A stretch of 64,000 nt of DNA. Origin: Corynebacterium uterequi. GTDB taxonomy: Bacteria > Actinomycetota > Actinomycetes > Mycobacteriales > Mycobacteriaceae. The translations under genes were made by a program, and so were the position numbers. The notes under the pieces are model-generated. The model searched no databases. It had not been told where the DNA came from and saw only the letters and a list, made by a program, of their open reading frames with translations. How positions within the stretch are numbered: position 1 is the stretch's first letter; each line of letters begins with the position of its first letter. The stretch is from contig NZ_CP011546.1 of assembly GCF_001021065.1 (NCBI RefSeq), forward strand, positions 1,674,001-1,738,000. The letters run 5' to 3'. This document shows positions 7,164-16,971 of the stretch, piece by piece.

Positions 7164-8093
7164 CTAGAAGCCCAGCCGACCGAGCTGCTTGGGGTCGGAT
7201 TGCCAGTTCTTGAGCACCTTGATCCGCAGGTCCAGGTATACGTTGCGGTCAAGCAGCTCGATGATCTGCTTGCGGGAGCGCTGGACGATGGATTGCAGCC
7301 GTCGGCCCTCCGGGCCTTCGATGATGCGCTGCTGCCCCGGGCGTTCCAGGTACAAGATGGCGTAGATGTTGAGGCGGTCGCGGCCCTCGGGGTCGTCGAA
7401 CATCTCGTCAATCTCCACGGCCACGGAGTGCGGCAGCTCGTCGCGCAGGCCGGACAGCGCGGCCTCGCGGATGAGCTCGGCGATGCGGGTCTCGATGTCA
7501 TCGTCGGTTAAGTGATCGTCCGGGTAGTACTTCGGCCCTTCCGGTAGGTGCTTGACGAGCACGTCGGCGAGGACGTCGACCTGCTCACCAGCGGTTGCGG
7601 AGACGGGGATGACCTCAGCGTTCGCCTCGTCGCCGCCGAGCAGGTCGTAGAGTGCCACGAGCTGGGCCGCGACCTCGTCGCGGGACACTTTATCCACCTT
7701 CGTCACAATTCCGATGATGGTCGTCTTCGGCGCCACCTCGCGGACGTTGTCGAGGATCCACCGGTCGCCGGGGCCGATCTTCTCGTCGGCTGGGATGGTC
7801 AGCCCGATGACGTCCACATCGGCGTAAGTGTCCTTGACGATCTCATTGAGCCGCTCACCGAGCAGGGTGCGCGGTCGGTGCAGGCCAGGGGTATCGACAA
7901 CGACGACCTGCGCGTCGGGGCGGTGAATCAACCCCCGGATGGGGTGGCGGGTGGTCTCCGGCTGGTCGGCGGTGATGGCAATCTTCTGGCCCACGAGCGC
8001 GTTCGTCAGCGTCGACTTGCCGGTGTTGGGGCGGCCGACGAAGCTGACGAAGCCGGAGCGGAAGCCGGCCGGCGTATCAGAGAAGCTGTGCAT
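7164..8093 (-). CDS. era: GTPase Era
   Basis: Essential-type GTPase that binds 16S rRNA and acts in 30S assembly. G1 is GRPNTGKSTL, G2 region TTRHPIRG, G3 DTPGLHRPR, G4 TKVDK. The C-terminal KH RNA-binding domain follows (residues ~220-309, VEIDEMFDDPEG, RSRKQIIELL). I start at ATG 8093 (MHSFSDTPAG); an in-frame TTG at 8102 would add three residues. It lies 11 bp after the pyridoxal kinase stop in the same leftward operon, next to recO and close to ybeY and phoH as in many actinobacteria. Confidence 0.96.
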   Translation of the reverse strand: MHSFSDTPAGFRSGFVSFVGRPNTGKSTLTNALVGQKIAITADQPETTRHPIRGLIHRPDAQVVVVDTPGLHRPRTLLGERLNEIVKDTYADVDVIGLTIPADEKIGPGDRWILDNVREVAPKTTIIGIVTKVDKVSRDEVAAQLVALYDLLGGDEANAEVIPVSATAGEQVDVLADVLVKHLPEGPKYYPDDHLTDDDIETRIAELIREAALSGLRDELPHSVAVEIDEMFDDPEGRDRLNIYAILYLERPGQQRIIEGPEGRRLQSIVQRSRKQIIELLDRNVYLDLRIKVLKNWQSDPKQLGRLGF

Positions 8094-8104
8094 AGGCGCC
8101 AAGC

Positions 8105-8968
8105 CTAGTCGACGCGGCGGACCTCGAAGGTGTGGGCCGGATTGACGAAGCAGTCCTGGGCGGCGATGAGCTCCAGCTCCCGGGTGTCTGCCTCGTAGGT
8201 GGCCGCCAGCAGATCGAAGACGCTGGCCGCCGTCTTACCCAACGCCGCCGAGGCGTCTTCGGTCTCCAGCAGGTGCCCGACGAACAGGGCCGCCGTGACA
8301 TCGCCGGAGCCGTTGCGCTTGAACGGCAGGTAGGGGGTGGTGACGATCCACACGCCCTGGCTGTTGACGGCGAGCATTTCGATGGTGTTCGGCTCGGCAT
8401 CAGGACGGGTGACGCTGGTGACCAGCACCGTCTCCGGACCCATCTCGCGGGCGGCGTGCGCGGCGGCGATGGTGCTTTCTAGGTCCGTTGCTTCCCGCTG
8501 GGTAAGGTAGCCGAGCTCGAACTGGTTCGGGGTGATGACGTCGGCCACCGGCACGACCTTGTCGCGCAGCAGCGGCGGGATGGCGTCGGAGACGAAGCAG
8601 CCGCTCTTGGCGTTGCCCATGACCGGGTCACACGAGTAGATGGCCTTGGGGTTGCGCTCCTTGATGAGCGCGACGGCGTCGACGATGGCCCCGGCGATGT
8701 CCGGGCCGCCCTGGTAGCCGGAGATGATGGCGTCGACCCGGGGCAGAATCTCCAGGGTGTCCATGCCCTCGACGACAGCGGTGACGTCCGCAGCCGGGAG
8801 CATCGGGCCGCGCCAGGTGCCGTACCCCGTGTGGTTGGAGAATGCCACCGTGTGGATAGGCCACACTTCGTGGCCGAGGCGTTGCAGCGGGAACACCGCG
8901 GCGGAGTTCCCGACGTGGCCGTAGGTGACGTGAGACTGAATGGAGACGATGCTCTTCATGGGAGACAT
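8105..8968 (-). CDS. pdxY: Pyridoxal kinase
   Basis: Phosphorylates pyridoxal to pyridoxal 5'-phosphate in the B6 salvage pathway. A ribokinase-fold protein of 287 residues with the characteristic N-terminus SIQSHVTYGHVGNSA, then WPIHTVAFSNHTGYG, CDPVMGNAKSG (substrate and phosphate binding) and the anion-hole region KRNGSGDVTAALFVGHLL with the catalytic Asp in GSGD. ATG 8968 has AAGG six bases upstream; a second ATG at 8959 is possible. It sits between the sirtuin and era genes in one operon. Confidence 0.92.
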   Translation of the reverse strand: MSPMKSIVSIQSHVTYGHVGNSAAVFPLQRLGHEVWPIHTVAFSNHTGYGTWRGPMLPAADVTAVVEGMDTLEILPRVDAIISGYQGGPDIAGAIVDAVALIKERNPKAIYSCDPVMGNAKSGCFVSDAIPPLLRDKVVPVADVITPNQFELGYLTQREATDLESTIAAAHAAREMGPETVLVTSVTRPDAEPNTIEMLAVNSQGVWIVTTPYLPFKRNGSGDVTAALFVGHLLETEDASAALGKTAASVFDLLAATYEADTRELELIAAQDCFVNPAHTFEVRRVD

Positions 8969-9007
8969 TGTGCACCTTAGCTCCCCAAAACCTGGACAGT
9001 GGGGGGC

Positions 9008-9757
9008 TTATTTATTCACTAGACTCATGACCTCACCGAATACCGCACCGATCCGATCCCGAATGACGAGGTCAGCCGCCGCGTCGAAGGGGGTGCCCTC
9101 CAAGTTAATGAGCACCAGCTTTGTTCCCCGGAAGTAGCGCAGCAGCCCGGCTGCCGGGTAAACGTTGAGCGATGTGCCGCCGACGATGAGCACCTCCGCC
9201 GCCTGGATATCGGCGACGGCCGCAGCCACCACGGCGTCGTCGAGCGCTTCGCCATAAAGTACGACGTCGGGCCGGATCATCTCCCCGCACTCGGGACACG
9301 CCGGTACCACCGGTACCGACGGCAACTGCGTCAGCCCGTATGGCTGGTGGCAGCCGACGCACGTGTAGTGGTGCACCGAGCCGTGGAGCTCGCGGACGGT
9401 GCGAGACCCGGCGAGTTGATGCAGGCCATCGATGTTTTGGGTGATGACGCTACGGAGTCGGCCACGGGATTCGAGCTCGGCCAGGGCCAGATGTGCCGGG
9501 TTGGGGCGGGCCTGAGGATGCAGCAGCTTCGTGCGGTGAAAATCGTAGAACTGCTCGGGGTAGTTGACGAGGCACTCGTGGCTGAGGAGGTACTCGGGCG
9601 GCAACGAGCCGTCGTGTTGTTGGGCGTAGAGGCCCGCGGCGGAGCGGAAGTCCGGGATGCCGGACTCGGTGGAGACCCCGGCTCCGCCGAAGAACACGGT
9701 CTCCGAGGAATGAGCTATCCACGTCGCAAGCTGGCGGATATTGTCGGCGCAGGTCAC
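9008..9757 (-). CDS. cobB: SIR2-family NAD-dependent protein deacylase (sirtuin)
   Basis: Removes acyl groups from lysines using NAD. The NAD-binding motif is FFGGAGVSTESGIPDFRS, the catalytic region is ITQNIDGLHQLAG with the general-base His, and a Cys4 zinc site is formed by CVGC and CPECG. GGTSLNVYPAAGLL is the second nucleotide-binding segment. 249 residues is a normal length. The start is probably GTG 9757 (MTCADNIRQ), 10 bp after the ybeY stop; the frame is open further upstream but that part runs in the shadow of ybeY. Confidence 0.93.
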   Translation of the reverse strand: MTCADNIRQLATWIAHSSETVFFGGAGVSTESGIPDFRSAAGLYAQQHDGSLPPEYLLSHECLVNYPEQFYDFHRTKLLHPQARPNPAHLALAELESRGRLRSVITQNIDGLHQLAGSRTVRELHGSVHHYTCVGCHQPYGLTQLPSVPVVPACPECGEMIRPDVVLYGEALDDAVVAAAVADIQAAEVLIVGGTSLNVYPAAGLLRYFRGTKLVLINLEGTPFDAAADLVIRDRIGAVFGEVMSLVNK

Positions 9758-9767
9758 GCCCGCAAGC

Positions 9768-10376
9768 CTAGTCCTCCAAGCGGGGGCGCGGCTCGCCCAG
9801 CGCCGGGATCCCTCCTCCGGGAACCTCACGGTCGAGCGCCTCCCGGTCCGCCGCCGACGGGAACGCCGACGGTCCCGACGGCTTCGGTGGGAAGGACAGG
9901 CCGCGGGCGAGGACGTCGTCATACCAGTCCGCCAGCAACTCATTTTGCAGCGCGAACATCTCCCGCTCTTCGGCGGGAATGGCGTGGTCGTAGCCCAACA
10001 GGTGAAGGCAGCCGTGAACGGTGAGCAACGCCAGCTCGTGGCTGAGCCCGTGGCCGGCGGCCTGGGCCTGGCGGGCCGCGAAGTCGGGGCACAGCACGAT
10101 GTCGCCCAGCATCGACGGTCCCGGGCTAGCACCGTCGGGACGGCCTCCGCCGGCGTAGCCGTACTCGTCCATGGGGAAGCTCATGACGTCCGTGGGGCCT
10201 TCCAGGTCCAGCCACCGAACGTGCAGGTCGGCGATGGTCGGTTCGTCCACGCAGGTGATGGTGAGCTCCGCGTCGGGGTGTATGTCCATCTCCTGTAGGG
10301 CGAAGGACGCTACGGAGATAAGCATCTCCTCGTTGACCCCATCGACTCCGGACTCGTTGAAGACTTCGATGCTCAC
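9768..10376 (-). CDS. ybeY: Endoribonuclease YbeY
   Basis: Metal-dependent RNase involved in 16S rRNA 3' end maturation and ribosome quality control. The zinc-binding H-x3-H-x5-H motif is [11 protein letters not shown] (about residue 120). [11 protein letters not shown] is the conserved upstream segment. At 202 residues it is longer than the ~155 of E. coli because of a Pro/Ser-rich, charged C-terminal tail, as in other actinobacteria. It starts with GTG, which overlaps the phoH stop by four bases (GTGA), so translation is coupled to phoH. Confidence 0.95.
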   Translation of the reverse strand: MSIEVFNESGVDGVNEEMLISVASFALQEMDIHPDAELTITCVDEPTIADLHVRWLDLEGPTDVMSFPMDEYGYAGGGRPDGASPGPSMLGDIVLCPDFAARQAQAAGHGLSHELALLTVHGCLHLLGYDHAIPAEEREMFALQNELLADWYDDVLARGLSFPPKPSGPSAFPSAADREALDREVPGGGIPALGEPRPRLED

Positions 10377-11356
10377 GAACGCCTCGCCTCCTGCCGCTGG
10401 TCAAAGCTGTCATAGGCGTCCACGATGCGCCCGACCAGCTGGTGGCGCACCACGTCCGAGGAGTGCAGATCACAAAACTCGATGTCGGGGATTCCGGAGA
10501 GGATGCTACGCACCACGCGCAGCCCGGAACGCTGCCCGCGGGGCAGATCCACCTGGGAAACGTCGCCGGTAACGACGATCGTCGACCCGAAGCCCAGGCG
10601 CGTGAGGAACATTTTCATCTGTTCCGGGGTCGTGTTCTGGGCCTCGTCGAGGATGACGAACGAGTCGCTGAGCGTGCGCCCGCGCATGTACGCCAGCGGG
10701 GCGACCTCAATAACGCCGGCTTCCATGAGCTTCGGGATCATTTCCGGATCCAACATGTCGCGCAGAGCGTCGTAGAGCGGCCGCAGGTAGGGATCGATCT
10801 TGTCACCCAGCGTGCCGGGCAGGAAGCCGAGCTTCTCACCAGCCTCCACGGCCGGGCGGGTGAGGATGATTCGGCTAACCTGCTTCGCCTGGAGCGCCTG
10901 CACTGCCTTCGCCACCGCCAAGTACGTCTTGCCGCTGCCGGCAGGACCGATGCCGAAGACGATGGTGTTGTCGTCGATGGCGTCCACGTAGCGCTTCTGC
11001 CCCAGGGTCTTCGGGCGCACGGCCTTGCCGCGGCGGGAGACGATGTCGGAGCCGAGGACATCGGCGACTGACTGGGGAGCGTCGATGGCGACGATGTTGA
11101 GCGCGTGCTTCACCGACTCCGGGGAGACGCTGTGCCCACGGCGGGCGATGGACTCCAGCTCGTCGAGCACCCGACGGGCGCGGGCCACCTCCGGTGCCGG
11201 GCCGGTGAGGGTCACGTGGTTGCCGCGGGCGTGAAAGTCGGCGTCGATGAGGTTGTCGAGCACCTGCAGGTTGCGGTCGTGCACCCCGAGAATCGTGGTC
11301 GCATAGCGGGAATCCAGCTCAACGGCGGTGGTGACTATGTCGGTCTGGGCAGCCAC
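10373..11356 (-). CDS. phoH: PhoH-like ATPase
   Basis: 327-residue PhoH family ATPase of unknown detailed role, usually paired with YbeY and linked to RNA metabolism. Walker A is [13 protein letters not shown] (about residue 140) and Walker B is [34 protein letters not shown] is the sensor region. The N-terminal ~100 residues carry a KH-like region ([19 protein letters not shown]). Its stop overlaps the ybeY start. 41 bp separate it from rsmE upstream. Confidence 0.94.
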   Translation of the reverse strand: MAAQTDIVTTAVELDSRYATTILGVHDRNLQVLDNLIDADFHARGNHVTLTGPAPEVARARRVLDELESIARRGHSVSPESVKHALNIVAIDAPQSVADVLGSDIVSRRGKAVRPKTLGQKRYVDAIDDNTIVFGIGPAGSGKTYLAVAKAVQALQAKQVSRIILTRPAVEAGEKLGFLPGTLGDKIDPYLRPLYDALRDMLDPEMIPKLMEAGVIEVAPLAYMRGRTLSDSFVILDEAQNTTPEQMKMFLTRLGFGSTIVVTGDVSQVDLPRGQRSGLRVVRSILSGIPDIEFCDLHSSDVVRHQLVGRIVDAYDSFDQRQEARRS

Positions 11357-11397
11357 GGGGTCCTTCCAATGGTGGCGGGAAATGTCGTGTTGAGACT

Positions 11398-12108
11398 CTA
11401 CCAGCGAGAGGTCAGCGTGCCGATGGCCGACAAGGCAACCAGTGCCGCCGACGCGGTCCGATACACCTGGGGGCCGAGGACGATGGGGGTGGCGCCAAGC
11501 AACGCGAGTTCCTCGTCGCCGATACCACCTTCCGGACCCACGAGGACAAAGAGCTCGTCAACGTCTAGGTCCACGTCTTTCATCGACCGCTCGGCGTCCT
11601 CGTGCAGGACATACGCCGGGCGGGTCGCGATGAGCTGGGCGACCTGCTTGGTGGTCAGCGGGCCGGACACGTCGGGGATCCGGCTGCGCCGCGACTGCTT
11701 CGCTGCGGCCGCTGCGGCGTCGCGCCACTTACCCAGCTGCTTGTCCGCCTTGGCCCCCCACTTCGCTATGGTGCGCTGGGACTGCCAGGCGATGATGGCG
11801 TCGGCGCCGCCCTGGGTGGCGAGGTCGACGGCGAGCTCTGCGCGTTCCGACTTGGGGATGGCCTGGATAACTGTCACCCGCGGGCGCGGCTGCGGGTCCT
11901 CGCCGCGGGCGTCGACCCGCACGGCGAGCGTGTCCTTGCCCTCGACGGCGACGACCTCCCCGGACACCCAGCCGCCGCGGCCGTCGACGAGCTTGATTCG
12001 CTCGCCGACGCCGATGCGCTTGACGGTGACGGCGTGGCGCCCCTCGGATCCGGAGAGGGCCACCGTCTCCGCCGAAAGGTCATCGGCGATGAACACCGGC
12101 AGGCTCAT
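11398..12108 (-). CDS. rsmE: 16S rRNA (uracil-1498-N3)-methyltransferase RsmE
   Basis: SPOUT-class methyltransferase modifying U1498 of 16S rRNA. 236 residues: N-terminal PUA-like domain (residues 1-75, [20 protein letters not shown]) and C-terminal trefoil-knot domain with [15 protein letters not shown] and the knot-closing [32 protein letters not shown] is the typical linker. Its ATG overlaps the dnaJ end by 4 bp (12105-12108), so it is part of the hrcA-dnaJ operon. Confidence 0.95.
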   Translation of the reverse strand: MSLPVFIADDLSAETVALSGSEGRHAVTVKRIGVGERIKLVDGRGGWVSGEVVAVEGKDTLAVRVDARGEDPQPRPRVTVIQAIPKSERAELAVDLATQGGADAIIAWQSQRTIAKWGAKADKQLGKWRDAAAAAAKQSRRSRIPDVSGPLTTKQVAQLIATRPAYVLHEDAERSMKDVDLDVDELFVLVGPEGGIGDEELALLGATPIVLGPQVYRTASAALVALSAIGTLTSRW

Positions 12109-13253
12109 CGCTTGAACTTATCCCGAAGGCGGGAGAAGAAGCCACCGTCGTTCGAGGACTCGTCGCTCACGGCGGTGGTGTCCTCGCGGAGGTCGCGAAT
12201 TTCCTCCAGCAGGGCCCGGGTGCGCTCGTCGAGGTTGGTGGGGATGACCACGTCGACGTGGGCGTAGAGATTGCCGTGGCCTTCCGCCCGCAGGCGGGGC
12301 ATGCCCGCACCGGCGAGCACCAGACGCTCGCCCGGCTGGGTGCCCTCCGGGACGTCGATGACTAAGGTGTCCCCGCCGAGCGAGGGCACTTCGAAGGAGG
12401 TGCCCAGGGCCGCGTCGATGGCCGGGACGCGGACGCTGACGTGGAGGTGATCCGCCTCCCGGGTGAACATCGGGTGTCGATCAACCCGGACCTCAACGTA
12501 GAGGTCACCGGCGGACCCGCCACCGTGGCCCACCTCGCCCTGGCCGGCCATGCGAACCCGCATCCCGTCGGCAATGCCGGCGGGGATGGAAACAGTGAGG
12601 TCCCGGTTCTTGCGCACCCGGCCCTCGCCGTCGCAGCGCGAACATGGGTCCTCGATCACCTCACCGAAGCCCTGGCATGCCGGGCACGGCCGAGAGGTCA
12701 TGACATTGCCCAGGAAGGAACGCTGCACCTCCTGGACTTCACCGGCGCCGTGGCAGGTAGCGCAGGTAACGGGCTTGGCCTTGGACTCGGAGCCGGAACC
12801 CTGGCAGTGATCGCACACCACTGCAGTGTCCACGCGGATGTCCTTGCGCACCCCCTGGTACGCCTCTTCAAGGGTGATGCGCTGACGCAGCAGGGCGTCG
12901 GCGCCCGGCTGGACGCGGGAACGCGGCCCCCGCCCGCCGGCGGAACCGCCGCCGAAGAACGCCTCGAAGATGTCGCCTAGGCCGCCGGAACCACCGAAGC
13001 CACCGTACTGGCCGCCCGGTCCTGCCGCGCCCGGCTGCTCCAGGGGGTCACCGCCCATGTCGACGATGCGTCGCTTCTCCGGGTCCGTGAGCACCTCCTG
13101 AGCCAGGCTGGCTTCTCGGAACTTCTCCGCCGCCTCCTCGCTGGGGTTGACGTCGGGGTGATACTTGCGCGCCAGCCGTCGGTAGGCCTTTTTAATCTCC
13201 GAGTCGGAGGCGTCTTTGCTTACGCCAAGGATGCCGTAATAGTCCCGTGCCAC
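12105..13253 (-). CDS. dnaJ2: Chaperone protein DnaJ (DnaJ2, hrcA-linked)
   Basis: Co-chaperone for DnaK. 382 residues in the classical type I order: J domain with [11 protein letters not shown] (HPD near residue 33), Gly/Phe-rich linker ([12 protein letters not shown]), zinc domain with four CxxCxG(x)G repeats ([32 protein letters not shown]) and a C-terminal substrate-binding domain. Linked to hrcA, 51 bp downstream of it, this is the second actinobacterial DnaJ; the other is normally with dnaK-grpE. Expression is likely set by the hrcA promoter and its CIRCE-like site. Confidence 0.95.
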   Translation of the reverse strand: MARDYYGILGVSKDASDSEIKKAYRRLARKYHPDVNPSEEAAEKFREASLAQEVLTDPEKRRIVDMGGDPLEQPGAAGPGGQYGGFGGSGGLGDIFEAFFGGGSAGGRGPRSRVQPGADALLRQRITLEEAYQGVRKDIRVDTAVVCDHCQGSGSESKAKPVTCATCHGAGEVQEVQRSFLGNVMTSRPCPACQGFGEVIEDPCSRCDGEGRVRKNRDLTVSIPAGIADGMRVRMAGQGEVGHGGGSAGDLYVEVRVDRHPMFTREADHLHVSVRVPAIDAALGTSFEVPSLGGDTLVIDVPEGTQPGERLVLAGAGMPRLRAEGHGNLYAHVDVVIPTNLDERTRALLEEIRDLREDTTAVSDESSNDGGFFSRLRDKFKR

Positions 13254-13304
13254 AGTCGATCCAACGTCCTTTACTTCAACTACACATGTGCTTGCGTGCG
13301 TGCC

Positions 13305-14348
13305 TTACTCGCCGGAGAGGATCCGGCTCACATAACGCGCAACAGCGGATACCTTAGAGATTGTTCCCAGATAATCCATATACGTGGGCCCGACGACGCT
13401 CAACCCGCCGAGCGCCCCGGTCTGCTCCGAGCCGTAGGCGGTGGTGACGATCGACGCCGAGCGCAAACCCTCATCCTCATTCTCGTCACCAATGCTCACG
13501 GCTACGTCCCCGAAGTCCGGCAGGTCGCTCATGAGCTTGAGCACCACCACCTGCTCTTCCAGGGCCTCGATGAGCCCGGCCAGTGCGGCCGGGGCGGCGC
13601 GGTGGCCGAGGCGGGTGAGGTTAGATGCCCCGGCGACGATTAGCCGTTCTGTCGGCTGGTCCACCATCGTCTCGATGAGGATGGTCGCCGCGCGTAACAG
13701 GTGATGGGCAATATCCACCGGCGGGTCCTGGAGGATCGCGGCGAGAGACACGGAGGCGTCGCGTAGCGTCTTGCCATGCAAGGCCTCGTTAAGGGTGTCA
13801 CGCAGGCGCGCGACCTGATCCTGGTTGATGGGCCCGTCGAGCTCGACATTGCGCTGATCCACCCGGCCGGTGTCGGTGATGAGCACGAGCAGGAGCCGAA
13901 GCGGGCTCAGCGGCACCACCTCGCAGTGCTTGACGCGGGCGACCCGCAGAGTGGGCACCTGGATGACCGCGGCCTGCCGGGTGAATTGGGCGAGCAGCTG
14001 CACCGAACGGCGCAGCACGTCTTCAAGATCCACCCCACCTTCAAGGAAAGTGGCTATGGCGCGTTTCTCAGCTGTGCTGAGGGGCTTGACTTCGCCGAGG
14101 GAATCGACGAAGGCCCGGTAGCCTTTTTCCGTCGGGATGCGCCCGGAACTGGCGTGTTGCTGGGCGATGTAGCCTTCAGACTCCAGCACTGCCATGTCGT
14201 TGCGGATCGTCGCCGAGGACACGTTGAGGTGATGGCGTTCGACGAGGGCCTTGGACCCTACCGGCTCCTGCGAGGCGATGAAGTCCGTAATGATGGCGCG
14301 CAGCACCTCCTGGCGCCGCTTCTCCGTTGCATTAGCCACGGCTGGCAC
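13305..14348 (-). CDS. hrcA: Heat-inducible transcription repressor HrcA
   Basis: Represses chaperone operons by binding CIRCE; GroE keeps it active. 347 residues: winged helix at the N-terminus ([53 protein letters not shown]), a middle GAF-like domain and the C-terminal [17 protein letters not shown] signature. The start is given as GTG 14348, but GTG 14339 (MANATEKRR) fits the Shine-Dalgarno spacing better. A degenerate CIRCE overlaps the ribosome binding site, suggesting autoregulation. Confidence 0.95.
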   Translation of the reverse strand: MPAVANATEKRRQEVLRAIITDFIASQEPVGSKALVERHHLNVSSATIRNDMAVLESEGYIAQQHASSGRIPTEKGYRAFVDSLGEVKPLSTAEKRAIATFLEGGVDLEDVLRRSVQLLAQFTRQAAVIQVPTLRVARVKHCEVVPLSPLRLLLVLITDTGRVDQRNVELDGPINQDQVARLRDTLNEALHGKTLRDASVSLAAILQDPPVDIAHHLLRAATILIETMVDQPTERLIVAGASNLTRLGHRAAPAALAGLIEALEEQVVVLKLMSDLPDFGDVAVSIGDENEDEGLRSASIVTTAYGSEQTGALGGLSVVGPTYMDYLGTISKVSAVARYVSRILSGE

Positions 14349-14368
14349 TCACCTCCTTTGATTGCTAA
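14342..14368 (-). promoter_or_regulatory. Degenerate CIRCE-like element upstream of hrcA
   Basis: Read on the minus strand: TTAGCAATC, nine bases, GAGTGCCAG. The CIRCE consensus is TTAGCACTC-N9-GAGTGCTAA, so the left half matches 8 of 9, the right half 7 of 9, and the spacer is exactly nine. The spacer contains the AGGAGG Shine-Dalgarno sequence. Binding of HrcA here would block both transcription and the ribosome binding site. Confidence 0.65.
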
Positions 14369-14374
14369 GTGCCC

Positions 14375-14403
14375 AGTGTAGCCAGCGACCGCCCCGAAAC
14401 CAA
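14375..14403 (-). promoter_or_regulatory. Putative hrcA-dnaJ promoter
   Basis: On the minus strand TTGGTT (14403-14398), a 17-bp spacer and TACACT (14380-14375). Transcription would begin at about 14368, the first base of the CIRCE-like element, which strengthens the case for both. Confidence 0.5.
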
Positions 14404-14488
14404 CGAAATGGCCTCCCACCCCGGGCTTATACTGACTCCACGAGCCCCTCTCATCATCGACGCCGATCTATTTTCCGCAGGAGTTTTC

Positions 14489-15682
14489 ATGCCTCGCGTC
14501 CCCCGTCACCTCTCCGCCCTTGCGCTGACGTCATGTCTCCTGCCTCTCGCCGGGTGCACGATAGGTACCCCGGAGCGAGCACCTCAGGCCGAATCCGGGT
14601 CAGCCGAGACGCCCAGCGCGTCGACGCCGGCCACCGAGCCGTTAGAGATCACCATCGCCGCGGCCGGTGACCTGCTGTTTCACTCTCCGGTCAACGATAA
14701 CGCCGCACTGAACGCCGCAGCTGCCGGCGAGGGCCGCGCCTTCGACTACCGACCGCAATTCGCGGAAATCTCTCCGCTCCTCACCGAGGCTGACGCCGCA
14801 TTCTGCCACCTAGAGACCCCCATCAGCTGGGACAACGTCAATATCTCCACCCCGGGGCCGTACCTGATCTTCAATACCCCGCGCGAGGCGGCGATGTCCA
14901 TCAAGGAAGCCGGCTACGACGCCTGCGACTTCGCCTCCAATCACACCCTCGACCAGGGCCTCGACGGCATTTCCGCCACCGAGGACGGCGTGCGTACCGC
15001 CGGGCTGGGTTACGCGGGACCGACGATGAGCAAGCTCGACGCCGGCAAGGCCGAGATGGTCGACGCTGGGAAGGCCACCATCGGCTACCTCGCCTACTCC
15101 TACACTCTGCCCAACGCCGGCGACGTCACCTACGACATTCCCGAGGACGCACCGTGGTTGGCTCAGGCGCACTGGCCGACCATGGAGGCCGAGGGCATCC
15201 TCAAACACGCCCAACAGGCCCGGGACGACGGCGCCGACTTCGTGGTGGTGTATCTGCACTGGGGGCTTGAGTACAACCAGATGCCCACCGACCAGCAGAT
15301 GGATCTCGCGCATGACCTGCTCAACTCCGACCTAGTGGATGTGGTGCTTGGCTCTCACGCCCACGTGATCCAGCCGTGCGAGAAAATCAACGGCAAGCAC
15401 GTCATCTACGGCATGGGAAACTCCATCTCCAACCAGGGTCCGTCCCAGCTCGCCGAGCTGCCGCCGTCGTCTCAGGACGGGATGATCGCCCAGGTCACCC
15501 TCAAGCGCGCGGCGGATGGCTCCGTCACCAGCGACTTCGCTTACCAGCCGACATGGGTAGACATCGACGCCGGTCATATCATCAGGCGGGTCAGCCCGGA
15601 GACGAACCCGGATTCGTGGGCGCGGACCACCCAGGCCGTCGACGCGCTCGGGGGTTGCGACGCAAAGACCATCTCCGGGTAA
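14489..15682 (+). CDS. CapA-family lipoprotein (poly-gamma-glutamate synthesis protein family)
   Basis: 397 residues. The N-terminus is a lipoprotein signal (LTSCLLPLAGCTIG, lipobox LAGC) followed by a Ser/Thr/Pro-rich linker. The rest is a CapA/PGA-cap metallophosphoesterase-like domain: AAGDLLFHSPVNDN, LETPISWDNV, FASNHTLDQGLDG, VVYLHWGLEYN and LGSHAHVIQPCEKING. Corynebacteria do not make a poly-gamma-glutamate capsule, so the substrate is unknown; a cell-envelope role is likely. The ATG at 14489 has AGGAG 6 bp upstream. Divergent from hrcA, convergent with hemW. Confidence 0.9.
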   Translation: MPRVPRHLSALALTSCLLPLAGCTIGTPERAPQAESGSAETPSASTPATEPLEITIAAAGDLLFHSPVNDNAALNAAAAGEGRAFDYRPQFAEISPLLTEADAAFCHLETPISWDNVNISTPGPYLIFNTPREAAMSIKEAGYDACDFASNHTLDQGLDGISATEDGVRTAGLGYAGPTMSKLDAGKAEMVDAGKATIGYLAYSYTLPNAGDVTYDIPEDAPWLAQAHWPTMEAEGILKHAQQARDDGADFVVVYLHWGLEYNQMPTDQQMDLAHDLLNSDLVDVVLGSHAHVIQPCEKINGKHVIYGMGNSISNQGPSQLAELPPSSQDGMIAQVTLKRAADGSVTSDFAYQPTWVDIDAGHIIRRVSPETNPDSWARTTQAVDALGGCDAKTISG

Positions 15683-16813
15683 CTAGGCGCGCTCCTCGGC
15701 GAGGAGGATGTCGGCGATAATGCCGTCGGCCAGGTAGCGGCCGCGTTCGGTCACCGCGACTCGCTCGCCGACGTCGAGCAGCCCGGCTGCCGCGTAGCGG
15801 CGCAGGACGTCGTGCGCGCCGACGCCGATCCGGCTCGCCGGAACTCCCTCGGCAAGCCTGAGTCCCAGCATGAGCTCTTCGGTGTGTACGTCGGCGCTGC
15901 TGAGCCGTTCCCGGTCGGCGATGGGCAGGACTCCACTGTTGAGCTGTTCGTAGTAGCGGCGGGGATGCTTGACATTGAAGAAGCGTTCGTCGCCGACGTG
16001 GGAGTGAGCGCCCGGGCCGGCCCCCCACCACTGCTCGTTGCGCCAATACAGCAGGTTGTGCTGGCACTCCCCGCCGCCGCGGGCCCAGTTGGACACCTCG
16101 TACCAGGAGAAGCCAGCCTCGGCGAGCCGGCGGGAAATGAGCTCGTAGCGGTCAGCGTAGACGTCCTCGTCCGGCTCCGGGAGCTCACCGCGTCGGACCT
16201 TTCGGGCCATGGCGGTACCGTCCTCGACGATCAGCGAGTAGGCGGAGACGTGATCCACGCCGGCGGAAAGGATCGCGTCGAGAGTGGCACGAACGTCGTC
16301 GTCGGTTTCCGTGGGAGTGCCGTAGATCATGTCCAAGTTGACGTGGGCAAAGCCAGCGGCGCGAGCCTCGTGCGCAGCGGCGACGGCACGCCCTGGCGTG
16401 TGGCGCCGGTCGAGCACCCGCAGCACCGACGACGACGCCGACTGCATACCCAGCGACACCCGCGTATACCCTGCGTCGAGCAGCTGGGCGAAGAACTGCG
16501 GCGACGTGGACTCTGGATTGGCCTCGGTGGTGACCTCGGCTCCGTTGGCCAGGCCGAAAGAGTTGCGCACGGCGTCTAGCACCCGGGCAAGCCCCGCACC
16601 GCCCAGCAGGGAGGGTGTTCCCCCGCCGACGAAGACCGTCTCGGCGGGCATACCCACAACGTCGGCACCGAGGCGCAATTCCGTCTCCAGCGCCTGAAGA
16701 TAAGCCTCTGGGGAGGCGGCGGAGCCGAGTTCCCCCGGCGTGTAGGTGTTGAAGTCACAATAACCGCAGCGTGTCGCGCAAAACGGAACGTGGACATAGA
16801 CGCCGAATGACAT
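15683..16813 (-). CDS. hemW: Radical SAM heme chaperone HemW
   Basis: 376-residue radical SAM protein. The [4Fe-4S] motif is PFCATRCGYCDF (C12, C16, C19). CxYCDF, rather than CxYCGC, marks HemW, the heme-insertion chaperone, not the oxygen-independent coproporphyrinogen oxidase HemN it was long called. FVGGGTPSLLG, TTEANPES and SLGMQSASSSVLRVLDRRH are typical. I chose ATG 16813 (MSFGVYVHVP), which lacks a Shine-Dalgarno sequence and may be leaderless. Convergent with the CapA gene with no gap. Confidence 0.94.
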   Translation of the reverse strand: MSFGVYVHVPFCATRCGYCDFNTYTPGELGSAASPEAYLQALETELRLGADVVGMPAETVFVGGGTPSLLGGAGLARVLDAVRNSFGLANGAEVTTEANPESTSPQFFAQLLDAGYTRVSLGMQSASSSVLRVLDRRHTPGRAVAAAHEARAAGFAHVNLDMIYGTPTETDDDVRATLDAILSAGVDHVSAYSLIVEDGTAMARKVRRGELPEPDEDVYADRYELISRRLAEAGFSWYEVSNWARGGGECQHNLLYWRNEQWWGAGPGAHSHVGDERFFNVKHPRRYYEQLNSGVLPIADRERLSSADVHTEELMLGLRLAEGVPASRIGVGAHDVLRRYAAAGLLDVGERVAVTERGRYLADGIIADILLAEERA

Positions 16814-16971
16814 AGCAGACAGCGTAACGGGGATTGGGCTAGCACGACCGGGTAGGGTTCCCGTATTGTACAAGGTGCTTTTCTTCGGACACGTTTTTCG
16901 AGAGGACCGCTGGTGCCCGACCCTGACAGTTACTACCCCCGACCCCACGAGAGTGCGGAAGGGGGATTGCA

